Shown here one piece after another: positions 33,351 through 42,445 of a DNA stretch of 64,000 bases. Origin of the DNA: JBKECO01 sp047974745 (GTDB taxonomy: Bacteria > Bacillota > Clostridia > Lachnospirales > Lachnospiraceae). The notes beneath the pieces are model-generated. The model was not told where the DNA came from. It ran no database searches and saw only the letters and a program-made list of their open reading frames with translations. Positions within the stretch are counted from its first letter, which is position 1; each line of letters opens with the position of its first letter. The stretch spans positions 124,001-188,000 of the forward strand of contig JBKECO010000003.1 in assembly GCA_047974745.1 (NCBI GenBank), in the 5' to 3' direction. Position numbers and translations under genes: made by a program.

Positions 33351-34787
33351 ATGGGTAATACTAGTAACAGTTTGGCTATGCGGCGCATAAACAAACTGGT
33401 GGACGAAAACAGTTTTTTGGAAGTTGGAGCTCAGATTACAGCAAGAAATACGGATTTTAATTTGAACGTTCAAAAACAGGCGTCAGATGGTGTAATTTGT
33501 GGATATGGTCTGATCAATGAAAATTTGGTTTTTATATATAGTCAGGATGTGACCGTCCTAAATGGTACGATTGGTGAGATGCATGCCAAGAAAATAGCCG
33601 GCATCTATGATATGGCTGTGAAAATGGGCGCACCAGTCATTGGTCTTATCGATTGCGGAGGAATCAGACTTCAGGAATCGCTGGATGCATTAGATGGTCT
33701 GGGTGCGATCTATATGAAACAGTCACATGCTTCCGGTGTCATTCCACAGATCTCTGCAGTATTCGGAAACTGCGGCGGAGGATTGACAACGGTCGCTGCC
33801 TTATGCGATTTTTGTTTTATTGAGAAGGATAAAGGGAGAATGTTCGTAAATCCTCCAAATGCGATACAAGGAAATAAAGTAGAAGCATGTGATACCGCTG
33901 CTCCAGAGTATCAGGCGAAAGAGACCGGTATGATCGATCTTGTTTCATCAGAGGATGAGATACTGTATTCCATACGGGAGCTGATCGGCTTTCTGCCAGG
34001 CAATAATGGGACAGGAGGAGAAGTGATCGAGTGCGTGGATGATTTGAATCGACTCACACCGAATGTGGAACTGCAAAAAGAAGATCCGAGACTTGTGTTA
34101 AGGGATATTTCTGACTGCAATGTATTCTTTGAGACCAAAAGAGATTATGCACAGTGCATGGTGACCGGCTTTATCAAAATGAATGGAATTACAGTAGGTG
34201 CTGTTGCAAATGCAACTGCTTTCTATGATGAGGAGGGCATAAAATCAAAAGAATTTGATGCGGTGTTATCGACGAGAGGCTGTAAAAAAGCTTCAGAGTT
34301 CATAGATTTCTGCAATGCCTTTGACATTCCGCTGCTGACACTTTCCAATGTTACAGGGTATAAAGCAACTATGTGTTCTGAGCATACAATAGGCAAATCC
34401 ATGGCAAAACTTACGTATGCATTCGCAAATGCAGATATCCCAAAGGTAACTCTGATCATGGGCGAAGCATTTGGCAGTGCCTATGTTACAATGAATTCAA
34501 AGTCTATCGGTGCAGATATCGTTTATGCATGGCCAAACGCGAGGATCGGTATGATGGATGCGGTGATCGCTGCAAAGATCATGTATCCGGATGCAAATTC
34601 TGAGGAGATCGAGCGGGTAACAAAGGAATACGAGGAGCTGCAGTCGAGTGTGATTTCAGCTGCAAAGCATGGACATGTTGACAAAATCATTGATACTGCG
34701 CAGACAAGAAAATATCTTCTTGCTGCTTTTGAGCTGCTCTATACGAAGAGCACAGGGAATATTGGGAAAAAACACGGGACAAAATAG
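33351..34787 (+). CDS. Biotin-dependent carboxyltransferase (12S/MmdA-like)
   Basis: The 478-residue protein is a crotonase-fold acyl-CoA carboxyltransferase. Oxyanion-type Gly-rich segments appear in both halves: GLIDCGGIRLQESLDALDG and FGNCGGGLTTVAALCDF in the first, MGEAFGSAYVTMNSKSIGAD and AWPNARIGMMD in the second. It resembles MmdA (methylmalonyl-CoA decarboxylase alpha) and the 12S subunit of transcarboxylase, moving CO2 between biotin and an acyl-CoA. The substrate, methylmalonyl-CoA or another, is not fixed. The ATG at 33351 follows GGAGGGG. It leads an operon with OadG-like, biotin carrier, Na+-pump beta and 5S-like subunits. Confidence 0.87.
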   Translation: MGNTSNSLAMRRINKLVDENSFLEVGAQITARNTDFNLNVQKQASDGVICGYGLINENLVFIYSQDVTVLNGTIGEMHAKKIAGIYDMAVKMGAPVIGLIDCGGIRLQESLDALDGLGAIYMKQSHASGVIPQISAVFGNCGGGLTTVAALCDFCFIEKDKGRMFVNPPNAIQGNKVEACDTAAPEYQAKETGMIDLVSSEDEILYSIRELIGFLPGNNGTGGEVIECVDDLNRLTPNVELQKEDPRLVLRDISDCNVFFETKRDYAQCMVTGFIKMNGITVGAVANATAFYDEEGIKSKEFDAVLSTRGCKKASEFIDFCNAFDIPLLTLSNVTGYKATMCSEHTIGKSMAKLTYAFANADIPKVTLIMGEAFGSAYVTMNSKSIGADIVYAWPNARIGMMDAVIAAKIMYPDANSEEIERVTKEYEELQSSVISAAKHGHVDKIIDTAQTRKYLLAAFELLYTKSTGNIGKKHGTK

Positions 34788-34799
34788 AAGGGATAAGCT

Positions 34800-35540
34800 A
34801 TGAAGAAAAAACTGATTTTTGTCATCAATATCCTGATCGTCCTTCTTGTACTCACCTCATGTCAAGGGAAAGAGAATACGGCCACAGATTATAATGGTTT
34901 CACGGCAGACCAGCTTAGGACAAATAGCGAAAGTACGATCAGCACTCTGGTTAATATGACCACAGAAGAGCAGGAAAGCTATTTGACAGACGGGACAGAT
35001 GCAATCATTGAGTTGATCACGAACTGGAACGATATTGTAGAAGAAGATGGAACGTATTCAGAGAATGGTGAATTTAAGGTCGAAGTTGCTGGAGATACAC
35101 TATCAACTTATCAGGTTATAGTTTTTGAGAATCGAAAAGCTACACTTACTATAGTTTATGCATATGACAGCATGGAGATGCAAGACATTTCGATCGAGAG
35201 CATATATACCATTGGAGAAACAATGGAGAAGGCAGCATTAAATTCTGTGACAGGAATTCTGACAGTATTTACTGTCCTAGTGATGATTTCACTTGTGATT
35301 GCGTGTCTCAATATCATTCCTTATTTGACAAAGCTGAAAGAAGAACGAGCACAGAAACAAGCAGTGCCTAAGAAAAAGCCAAAGAAGGTCAAGTCAAAGG
35401 CTATACACACGGAACAGGAAACTATCATACAAGAAGAGGATGATCTTGCGCTGGTCGCTGTTATTACGGCAGCGATAGCAGCTACCCAAGGAATGTCAAC
35501 AGATGATTTTACAGTCCGCTCCATCAGACGGCGGTTGTAG
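34800..35540 (+). CDS. OadG-like gamma subunit with lipoprotein-type signal
   Basis: The 246-residue protein has an N-terminal lipoprotein-like signal (VLTSC, Cys21), an extracytoplasmic domain (about 25-150), one membrane helix (about 158-180) and a basic linker. The C-terminal cytoplasmic tail (LALVAVITAAIAATQG, then TVRSIRRR) is typical of OadG-type gamma subunits, which hold the carboxyltransferase to the membrane pump. It is longer than the classical gamma subunit of about 80 residues because of the outer domain, a form seen in Clostridia. It sits between carboxyltransferase and biotin carrier. Confidence 0.82.
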   Translation: MKKKLIFVINILIVLLVLTSCQGKENTATDYNGFTADQLRTNSESTISTLVNMTTEEQESYLTDGTDAIIELITNWNDIVEEDGTYSENGEFKVEVAGDTLSTYQVIVFENRKATLTIVYAYDSMEMQDISIESIYTIGETMEKAALNSVTGILTVFTVLVMISLVIACLNIIPYLTKLKEERAQKQAVPKKKPKKVKSKAIHTEQETIIQEEDDLALVAVITAAIAATQGMSTDDFTVRSIRRRL

Positions 35541-35558
35541 CATATCAGGAGGATAAAG

Positions 35559-35933
35559 ATGAAGAATTATACAATAACTGTAAATGGAAAAGCATACGAT
35601 GTTACCGTTGAGGAAAAAGAGAACACTGGCAGCTTTGTTCCTCCAGTTCGGCGGACACCGGTGGTGAATACGCCAGAGCCGACGGTACAGCAGGCGCCGC
35701 CTGTCCAGGCTGGGGGAAATGTAAAAATAGAAGCGAAAGCAGCTGGAAAAGTGTTTAAAATCGAGGCAAAGCCGGGAATGGAAGTGAAACCGGGTGATAC
35801 GATCATTATATTAGAAGTCATGAAAATGGAGACACCAGTAGTAGCACCTGTGGCTGGAACAATTGCCAGCATTCAGATCGCTGTTGGTGATGCAGTTGAA
35901 TCAGGTACTTTGCTTGCAACTTTAAACAATTAA
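35559..35933 (+). CDS. Biotin carrier protein of the Na+-pump decarboxylase
   Basis: The 124-residue protein has a short N-terminal domain, a Pro/Val/Gln hinge (about 27-50) and a biotinyl domain with EVMKMETP. Lys89 is the expected biotin site. The usual motif is AMKM, and the Val is an accepted variant. The carrier shuttles CO2 between the carboxyltransferases and the membrane beta subunit. It is read from an AGGAGG-led ATG 18 bases after the gamma gene. Confidence 0.92.
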   Translation: MKNYTITVNGKAYDVTVEEKENTGSFVPPVRRTPVVNTPEPTVQQAPPVQAGGNVKIEAKAAGKVFKIEAKPGMEVKPGDTIIILEVMKMETPVVAPVAGTIASIQIAVGDAVESGTLLATLNN

Positions 35934-35947
35934 ACTGGGGGTAAACT

Positions 35948-37099
35948 ATGTGGTCATACGTTTCTGAAACACTTGGAAACCTTTTGCACCAGTCAGCTTT
36001 TTTTAACCTGGCATGGGGCAACTATCTGATGATTTTAGTGGCATGTATCTTTTTATATCTGGCTATTGCAAAGGGTTATGAGCCGTTACTGCTTGTTCCG
36101 ATTGCCTTCGGGATGCTCTTGGTCAATATTTATCCGGATATCATGGCAAGTCCAGAGGAGACCAGCAATGGTGTTGGCGGACTTATGTGGTATTTTTACC
36201 AGCTGGATGAGTGGTCGATTCTACCATCATTGATTTTTCTCGGTGTAGGGGCAATGACAGATTTTGGTCCTTTGATTGCAAATCCGACCAGCTTCTTATT
36301 GGGTGCGGCAGCGCAGTTCGGCATATTTTCTGCCTATCTGCTTGCGATCCTGATGGGCTTTAGCGACAGAGCAGCGGCAGCAGTATCTATTATAGGTGGT
36401 GCTGACGGACCGACATCCATTTTTTTGGCCAGCAAATTAGGACAGTCATCGTTGATGGGTCCAATAGCGGTGGCGGCATATTCTTATATGGCGCTGGTAC
36501 CAATTATTCAGCCGCCAATCATGAAAGCACTAACAACAAAAAAAGAACGTGCCATTGTAATGGAAAATCTGAGACCTGTATCAAAGCTGGAACGTATTCT
36601 TTTTCCAATTATTGTAACAATCATCGTTTGTATGCTGCTGCCAACAACGGCGCCACTGGTGGGAATGCTGATGTTAGGCAACCTTTTCAGAGAAAGCGGA
36701 GTCGTTCGTCAGCTTTCTGAAACAGCTTCCAATGCTATGATGTATATCGTAGTTATTCTGCTTGGAACCTCAGTCGGAGCATCAACAAGTGCAGAAGCAT
36801 TTTTAAATGTCAGCACTTTGAAGATCGTTCTGCTTGGATTGATCGCATTTGCGTTCGGAACAGCCGGCGGTGTACTGTTTGGGAAACTACTTTGTCTTCT
36901 GACCAAAGGTAAGATCAATCCGTTGATTGGATCCGCCGGAGTATCTGCTGTTCCTATGGCTGCCAGAGTTTCTCAGAAGATCGGCGCTGAAGAGGATCCG
37001 ACAAATTTTCTTTTGATGCATGCAATGGGTCCTAATGTTGCTGGTGTTATTGGCACCGCCGTAGCAGCTGGTATTTTCATGGCAATATTTGGAATATAG
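35948..37099 (+). CDS. Na+-translocating decarboxylase beta subunit
   Basis: This 383-residue integral membrane protein of the OadB/GcdB/MmdB family decarboxylates carboxybiotin and pumps Na+ outward. Many membrane helices are evident. The conserved functional loop IGGADGPTSIFLASKLG contains Asp153, equivalent to the essential Asp of OadB. C-terminal AGVSAVPMAARVSQKIG and NVAGVIGTAVAAG are also conserved. Beta subunits of the oxaloacetate, methylmalonyl-CoA and glutaconyl-CoA systems are nearly interchangeable in sequence, so the substrate must come from the carboxyltransferases. Confidence 0.93.
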   Translation: MWSYVSETLGNLLHQSAFFNLAWGNYLMILVACIFLYLAIAKGYEPLLLVPIAFGMLLVNIYPDIMASPEETSNGVGGLMWYFYQLDEWSILPSLIFLGVGAMTDFGPLIANPTSFLLGAAAQFGIFSAYLLAILMGFSDRAAAAVSIIGGADGPTSIFLASKLGQSSLMGPIAVAAYSYMALVPIIQPPIMKALTTKKERAIVMENLRPVSKLERILFPIIVTIIVCMLLPTTAPLVGMLMLGNLFRESGVVRQLSETASNAMMYIVVILLGTSVGASTSAEAFLNVSTLKIVLLGLIAFAFGTAGGVLFGKLLCLLTKGKINPLIGSAGVSAVPMAARVSQKIGAEEDPTNFLLMHAMGPNVAGVIGTAVAAGIFMAIFGI

Positions 37100-37111
37100 G
37101 AGGAAGCAGTG

Positions 37112-38530
37112 ATGTCAGAAATAGAAAAAAAACAAATTAAAATAGTAGAAACCGTTCTGCGTGATGCGCATCAGTCACTGATTGCGACCAGATTAACAAC
37201 AGATGAAATGCTTCCAATTATTGGAAAAATGGATCAGGTCGGATTTCATGCTGTAGAGTGCTGGGGCGGTGCAACCTTTGATGCAAGTCTTCGGTTTCTA
37301 AAGGAAGATCCATGGGACAGACTTAGAAAGCTTAGATCAGGCTTTAAAAATACGAAGCTACAGATGCTGTTTCGTGGACAGAACATTCTTGGCTACCGAC
37401 CTTATGCAGATGATGTGGTGGAATATTTTGTACAAAAGTCCATTGCGAACGGTATTGATATTATTCGTATCTTTGACTGTCTGAATGATATCAGAAATCT
37501 TGAAACAGCTGTGAAGGCTACAATCAAAGAAAAAGGACACGCTCAGGTCGCACTTGCCTACACGACTGGCGATGCCTATACCCTTTCTTATTGGACCGAG
37601 ATGGCAAAGCGAGTGGAAGAAATGGGTGCGAACTCAATTTGTATCAAGGACATGGCTGGACTGCTGGTGCCGCAAAAAGCAGATGAGCTAGTACGAGCAC
37701 TAAAAGAAAGTATAGATATTCCACTGGAAATGCATACTCATTATACATCCGGAGTCGGAGCCATGACATATATGAAATCAGTGGAGGCAGGTTGCGATAT
37801 CATAGATACTGCTATGTCACCATTTGCACTGGGAACAAGTCAGCCGGCAACAGAGGTCATGGTCGAAGTATTCAAGGGAACGGATTTTGATTCGGGACTG
37901 GATCAGAATCTTCTTGCAGAGATTGCAGATTACTTTAGACCGATCAGAGAACATGCACTTGAAACAGGACTATTAAATCCAAAAGTACTTGGGGTTAATA
38001 TCAAGACACTTTTATATCAGGTGCCGGGAGGAATGCTATCCAACTTACTTTCTCAATTAAAAGAACAAGGAAAAGAAGATAAATTTGAAGAAGTTCTTGC
38101 AGAAGTGCCAAGGGTACGCAAAGACCTGGGTGAGCCGCCGCTGGTGACTCCATCTTCACAGATCGTTGGGACACAAGCCGTTTTCAATATCATAATGGAT
38201 GAAAGGTATAAGATCGCAACAAAAGAAACAAAGGATATGCTGCTCGGCAAATATGGTCAGACTGTGAAACCTTTTGATCCCGAAATTGTTGACCTGGTAT
38301 TAGGTGAGGATAAGAAAAATGCAATCACCTGCAGACCAGCGGATCTCCTTGAGCCTGAGCTTGCAAAGATCGAATCTGAAATGAAGCACTGGAAACAGCA
38401 GGAAGAGGATGTTTTATCCTATGCTCTATTTCCACAAGTTGCAACTGATTATTTTAAATACAGAGAAGCACAGCAGGATAGAATCGATGAGACCATAGCT
38501 GATACGACCAATGGGTCTTATCCTGTATGA
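37112..38530 (+). CDS. oadA: Oxaloacetate decarboxylase alpha/pyruvate carboxyltransferase subunit (5S-like)
   Basis: The 472-residue TIM-barrel protein moves the carboxyl group of oxaloacetate to biotin, or the reverse from carboxybiotin to pyruvate. Visible motifs include ETVLRDAHQSLIATR (metal and substrate site), EMHTHYTSGVGAMTY (metal-binding His pair) and AMSPFALGTSQPATE, followed by the conserved C-terminal PYC/OADA domain. It lacks a C-terminal biotin domain, matching transcarboxylase 5S and the separate carrier gene upstream. ATG at 37112 is chosen over GTG at 37109 by spacing from AGGAGGAA. It ends the decarboxylase operon. Confidence 0.9.
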   Translation: MSEIEKKQIKIVETVLRDAHQSLIATRLTTDEMLPIIGKMDQVGFHAVECWGGATFDASLRFLKEDPWDRLRKLRSGFKNTKLQMLFRGQNILGYRPYADDVVEYFVQKSIANGIDIIRIFDCLNDIRNLETAVKATIKEKGHAQVALAYTTGDAYTLSYWTEMAKRVEEMGANSICIKDMAGLLVPQKADELVRALKESIDIPLEMHTHYTSGVGAMTYMKSVEAGCDIIDTAMSPFALGTSQPATEVMVEVFKGTDFDSGLDQNLLAEIADYFRPIREHALETGLLNPKVLGVNIKTLLYQVPGGMLSNLLSQLKEQGKEDKFEEVLAEVPRVRKDLGEPPLVTPSSQIVGTQAVFNIIMDERYKIATKETKDMLLGKYGQTVKPFDPEIVDLVLGEDKKNAITCRPADLLEPELAKIESEMKHWKQQEEDVLSYALFPQVATDYFKYREAQQDRIDETIADTTNGSYPV

Positions 38531-38562
38531 TCTGCAACTGAAAATATGTTCGGAGAGTTTTT

Positions 38563-39789
38563 ATGAAAAAAGTTATTATCATCGGTGCCGGACCTGCAGG
38601 AATGATGGCAGGAATTTCGGCAGCAGAGTGCGGTCATAGCGTAATTCTTCTAGAAAAGAATGATAAAATCGGAAAAAAACTTTTCATAACAGGAAAGGGT
38701 AGATGCAATATCACAAATGCATCTGAGATGGATATCGTTTTTGACAGCATATTGCGAAACAGAAAGTTTTTGTATAGTGCTTTTTATACCTTCGATAACA
38801 AACGGGTCATTGATTTTTTTGAAGATCAGGGCGTTGCGACCAAAATAGAACGTGGCAATCGTGTTTTTCCAAATTCAGATCATTCTTCTGATGTGATACG
38901 TGCCCTTGGGAATCGTTTACAGGAACTTGGCGTAGAAGTCCGACTAAAGTGTCAGGTGCAAAAGATTCTGATTGAGAACGCAATCGTTAAGGGAGTGCAG
39001 CTTTCACAGGGGCAGATTTTGCATGCAGATGCGCTGATCATAGCGACTGGGGGATGTTCTTATCCCTCCACAGGCTCCACTGGGGATGGGTATCGATTTG
39101 CATCCGAAATGCATCATAAAATGATAGAAACCAGTCCTGCACTGGTTCCAATAGAGACAAAAGAGGACTACGTGACACAGATGCAGGGATTGTCATTGAA
39201 AAATGTGAAGATTCAGATAAAAAATCAGTCCAAAACCCTATATGAGGATTTTGGAGAGATGCTATTCACACATTTTGGTGTTTCGGGTCCGATGATCTTA
39301 TCGGCTAGCAGCATGATCGGCGATGCATTGAAACGGGAGAATTTAAAGCTGTTTATCGATTTAAAGCCAGCCATTTCCTATGAACAACTCGATCAAAGAA
39401 TATTGAAGATCTTTAGAGAAATGTCCAATAAGCAATTTAAAAATATTTTCAGTGGGTTACTTCCCTCTAAAATGATAGCTGTCATTACGGAACTTTCGGG
39501 ATTGCCAGCTGACAAAAAAGTCAACGAGATCTCTCGGGAAGAGAGGAAGGCTCTGATTACTTTATTAAAGGAATTTCCGGTTACATTAACAAAACTTCGA
39601 GATTTTAATGAAGCAATCATTACAAGGGGCGGAATAGATATAAAAGAAGTCAATCCCTCCACAATGGAGTCAAAATTGATAACAGGAGTTTTTTTCGCTG
39701 GTGAGGTCTTGGATCTGGATGCGAAAACAGGCGGTTTCAATCTCCAGATTGCCTGGTCAACAGGTTTTTTGGCCGGTATCAGTATTTAA
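38563..39789 (+). CDS. NAD(P)/FAD-dependent oxidoreductase, HI0933/BaiN family
   Basis: The 408-residue flavoprotein has an N-terminal dinucleotide-binding motif IIGAGPAGMMAGISAAECG (about 5-23), then the family mark GKKLFITGKGRCNITN and a second motif IATGGCSYPSTGSTGDG. The C-terminus has GVFFAGEVLDLDAKTGGFN. These define the HI0933-like/BaiN group. Some members have been linked to bile-acid dehydroxylation and others have no proven reaction, so no substrate is claimed. It directly precedes cmk by 22 bases, an order seen in many Clostridia. Confidence 0.86.
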   Translation: MKKVIIIGAGPAGMMAGISAAECGHSVILLEKNDKIGKKLFITGKGRCNITNASEMDIVFDSILRNRKFLYSAFYTFDNKRVIDFFEDQGVATKIERGNRVFPNSDHSSDVIRALGNRLQELGVEVRLKCQVQKILIENAIVKGVQLSQGQILHADALIIATGGCSYPSTGSTGDGYRFASEMHHKMIETSPALVPIETKEDYVTQMQGLSLKNVKIQIKNQSKTLYEDFGEMLFTHFGVSGPMILSASSMIGDALKRENLKLFIDLKPAISYEQLDQRILKIFREMSNKQFKNIFSGLLPSKMIAVITELSGLPADKKVNEISREERKALITLLKEFPVTLTKLRDFNEAIITRGGIDIKEVNPSTMESKLITGVFFAGEVLDLDAKTGGFNLQIAWSTGFLAGISI

Positions 39790-39811
39790 GTAAGAAGTTA
39801 GGAGCTTAGGA

Positions 39812-40480
39812 ATGAGCATAAATATAGCAATTGATGGTCCAGCAGGTGCTGGAAAAAGTACAGTCGCAAAATTATTATCGAAGCGCCTTGGATTTATCTA
39901 TATTGATACAGGAGCTATGTATCGGGCGATGGCACTATTCGTAAAGGAACGTGGAATTTCGACAGAGGATGAAGCAGCTATCGAGCAGGCATGTGAACAG
40001 GCAGTTATTACGATTCAGTATATGGATAGTGAGCAGCAAGTACTATTAAATGGCATGAATGTAAATGACAGGATCAGGCAGGAAGAAATCGGAAATATGG
40101 CCTCTGGCATCAGCGTTTATCCAAAGGTTCGAAAAAAACTGGTATCCTTGCAGCAGGAATTGGCAGCAAATGAAAATGTCATAATGGATGGAAGAGATAT
40201 CGGCACCTGTGTGCTTCCGGATGCAGATGTTAAAATTTATCTGACTGCAAGTGTCAAGACACGGGCAGAACGAAGATTTGCTGAACTTACGGACAAAGGA
40301 ATATCCAGTAGTCTGGAAGAAATAAAGAAGGATATAGAGGATAGAGATTATAGAGATATGAATCGGGCAACATCGCCTTTACGACAGGCAGAAGACGCAG
40401 TTTTACTGGATACCTCTAATTTGGTGATTGAAGAAACTGTGGATAAGATGTATGAGATCTATCAGGAGAAAATAAAATGA
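39812..40480 (+). CDS. cmk: Cytidylate kinase
   Basis: CMK phosphorylates CMP and dCMP with ATP. The 222-residue protein has the P-loop DGPAGAGKSTVAK (about 8-20), the CMP-binding DTGAMYRAM segment, the DGRDIGTCVLPDAD motif and a lid with RRFAELTDKG. Length is standard. It overlaps ispH by 4 bases, part of the cmk-ispH-rpsA order conserved in Clostridia. Confidence 0.95.
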   Translation: MSINIAIDGPAGAGKSTVAKLLSKRLGFIYIDTGAMYRAMALFVKERGISTEDEAAIEQACEQAVITIQYMDSEQQVLLNGMNVNDRIRQEEIGNMASGISVYPKVRKKLVSLQQELAANENVIMDGRDIGTCVLPDADVKIYLTASVKTRAERRFAELTDKGISSSLEEIKKDIEDRDYRDMNRATSPLRQAEDAVLLDTSNLVIEETVDKMYEIYQEKIK

Positions 40481-41337
40481 AGCATGTAATTCTAGCAGAC
40501 AGTGCAGGATTTTGTTTTGGAGTACAAAGAGCAGTGGAAACGGTCTACGAGGAAGCAACAAAATCAAGTCAGCCTGTTTACACCTATGGACCGATCATAC
40601 ATAATGAAGAAGTAGTAAAGGATCTTGAGAACAAGGGGGTCTATTCCATTGATTCCGTGGAAGAACTGCTGCAATGTTCGGAAAAAGGAACGGTGATCAT
40701 TCGATCACACGGTGTTGGATCGGATGTCTATCAACAGATTCGCGAGATGGGCTGGGAGATTGTGGATGCAACATGTCCGTTCGTTATAAAGATCCATAAA
40801 ATTGTGGATGAGTATAGTAAAAAAGGGTATCATATTATCATAATCGGTAACGAAAATCATCCCGAAGTGGAAGGGATTCAAGGCTGGTCGCAGTCTGATA
40901 ATACAAGCATTGTGTCCAGCAAAGAAGAAATCGATGAATTAAGAGTTGAAAAAAACCAAAAAATTTGTATTGTATCTCAAACTACATTTAATTTCATCAA
41001 ATTTCAAGAATTAGTTGAAATAATTGAGGAAAAAGGTTATGATATAGTTGTTATTAATACAATCTGTCATGCTACGGAAGTGCGCCAAAAGGAAGCAGCA
41101 AAAATTGCGGCCACTGCAGATGCCATGATCGTGATTGGAGGAAGCCATAGCTCAAATACGCAAAAGCTATTTGAAATATGTAAAAATGAATGTGAAGATA
41201 CTTACTATATACAGACACTCGACGATTTGGATATTGAAAAGTTCAGGTCCATTGATAATGTAGGTATTACCGCAGGGGCTTCGACCCCAAAAAAAATTAT
41301 TGAGGAGGTTCAAAAGAATGTCAGAAATGAGCTTTGA
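40477..41337 (+). CDS. ispH: 4-hydroxy-3-methylbut-2-enyl diphosphate reductase
   Basis: IspH makes IPP and DMAPP in the last step of the MEP isoprenoid pathway, using a [4Fe-4S] cluster. The 286-residue protein has the three cluster cysteines: Cys13 (GFCFGV), Cys100 (DATCPF) and Cys197 (TICHAT). It also has the substrate-binding motifs GNENHPEVEGIQGW, GGSHSSNT and TAGASTPKKII. In many Clostridia IspH is fused to ribosomal protein S1. Here it ends at its own stop and overlaps the S1 gene by 20 bases in another frame. Confidence 0.95.
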   Translation: MKHVILADSAGFCFGVQRAVETVYEEATKSSQPVYTYGPIIHNEEVVKDLENKGVYSIDSVEELLQCSEKGTVIIRSHGVGSDVYQQIREMGWEIVDATCPFVIKIHKIVDEYSKKGYHIIIIGNENHPEVEGIQGWSQSDNTSIVSSKEEIDELRVEKNQKICIVSQTTFNFIKFQELVEIIEEKGYDIVVINTICHATEVRQKEAAKIAATADAMIVIGGSHSSNTQKLFEICKNECEDTYYIQTLDDLDIEKFRSIDNVGITAGASTPKKIIEEVQKNVRNEL

Positions 41338-42409
41338 ACAAATGCTGAATGAATCAATCAAACCAATAAGAAACGGAGAGGTAGTCGAAGGTACTGTTAT
41401 CGATGTGAAACCAGATGAGATCGTTGTTAATATCGGCTACAAATCAGATGGAATCATTACGCGTAATGAATACACGAATGAACCGAACGTTGATCTCACA
41501 CAATTGGTAAAACCTGGTGATTCTATTTCGGCAAAAATTGTTAAAATTAACGATGGTGAAGGACAGGTAATCCTATCCTACAAAAAACTGGCTGCAGATC
41601 TTGGAAACAAAAAGCTGGAAGAAGCTTTTGAGAACCAGACTGTTCTTACTGCAAAAGTTGCACAGGTTCTTGCAGGAGGACTTAGTGTACTTGTAGACGA
41701 ATCTAGAGTCTTTATCCCAGCAAGTCTTGTATCAGATACTTTTGAAAAAGATCTGACAAAGTACAAAGATCAGGAAATTGAATTTGTTATCACAGAATTC
41801 AATCCTAGAAGAAGAAGAATAATCGGAGATAGAAAACAGTTACTTCTTGCGAAAAAGGCAGATTTACAGAAAGAGCTGTTTGCAAGTATTACGGTTGGAG
41901 ATGTTATTGAAGGCGTAGTAAAAAATGTAACAGACTTTGGTGCATTTATTGATCTTGGTGGAGCAGATGGATTGCTGCATATTTCTGAGATGTCATGGGG
42001 AAGAGTAGAAAGCCCTAAAAAAGTATTTAAAGTTGGTGACAGCGTTCGCGTTTTCATCAAAGAGATCAATGGCACAAAGATTGCACTGAGCATGAAATTC
42101 CCAAATGAAAATCCATGGAATGAAGCTTCAGAGCGTTTTGCAGTTGGAAATGTCGTAACTGGTGTAATTGCCAGAATGACAGATTTTGGTGCATTTGTAG
42201 AATTGGCACCAGGTGTTGATGCATTGCTTCATGTTTCTCAGATTTCCAGAGATCATGTTGAAAAACCATCAGATGTACTGTCAGTTGGACAGGAAGTAGA
42301 AGCGAAGATTGTTGATTTTAATGAAGATGATAAGAAAATCAGTCTGAGCATTAAAGCGCTTCAGGAACCAGCTGATCTGGAATCAGATGAAGAAGTAATC
42401 GAAGATTAA
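41318..42409 (+). CDS. rpsA: Ribosomal protein S1-like, four S1 domains
   Basis: The 363-residue protein has four S1 RNA-binding domains (about 15-85, 100-170, 185-255 and 270-345). The last two contain the GVVKNVTDFGAFIDLGG and GVIARMTDFGAFVELAPG forms. S1 helps ribosomes hold mRNA. Firmicute versions are shorter than the six-domain E. coli protein and may act in specific translation or RNA processes. ATG at 41318 follows AGGAGG at 41303-41308 with 9-base spacing and overlaps the ispH end. The tail is acidic. Confidence 0.92.
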   Translation: MSEMSFEQMLNESIKPIRNGEVVEGTVIDVKPDEIVVNIGYKSDGIITRNEYTNEPNVDLTQLVKPGDSISAKIVKINDGEGQVILSYKKLAADLGNKKLEEAFENQTVLTAKVAQVLAGGLSVLVDESRVFIPASLVSDTFEKDLTKYKDQEIEFVITEFNPRRRRIIGDRKQLLLAKKADLQKELFASITVGDVIEGVVKNVTDFGAFIDLGGADGLLHISEMSWGRVESPKKVFKVGDSVRVFIKEINGTKIALSMKFPNENPWNEASERFAVGNVVTGVIARMTDFGAFVELAPGVDALLHVSQISRDHVEKPSDVLSVGQEVEAKIVDFNEDDKKISLSIKALQEPADLESDEEVIED

Positions 42410-42445
42410 ACGATCATGGAATGACGCAGGGGGAGAGTGCTGAGC

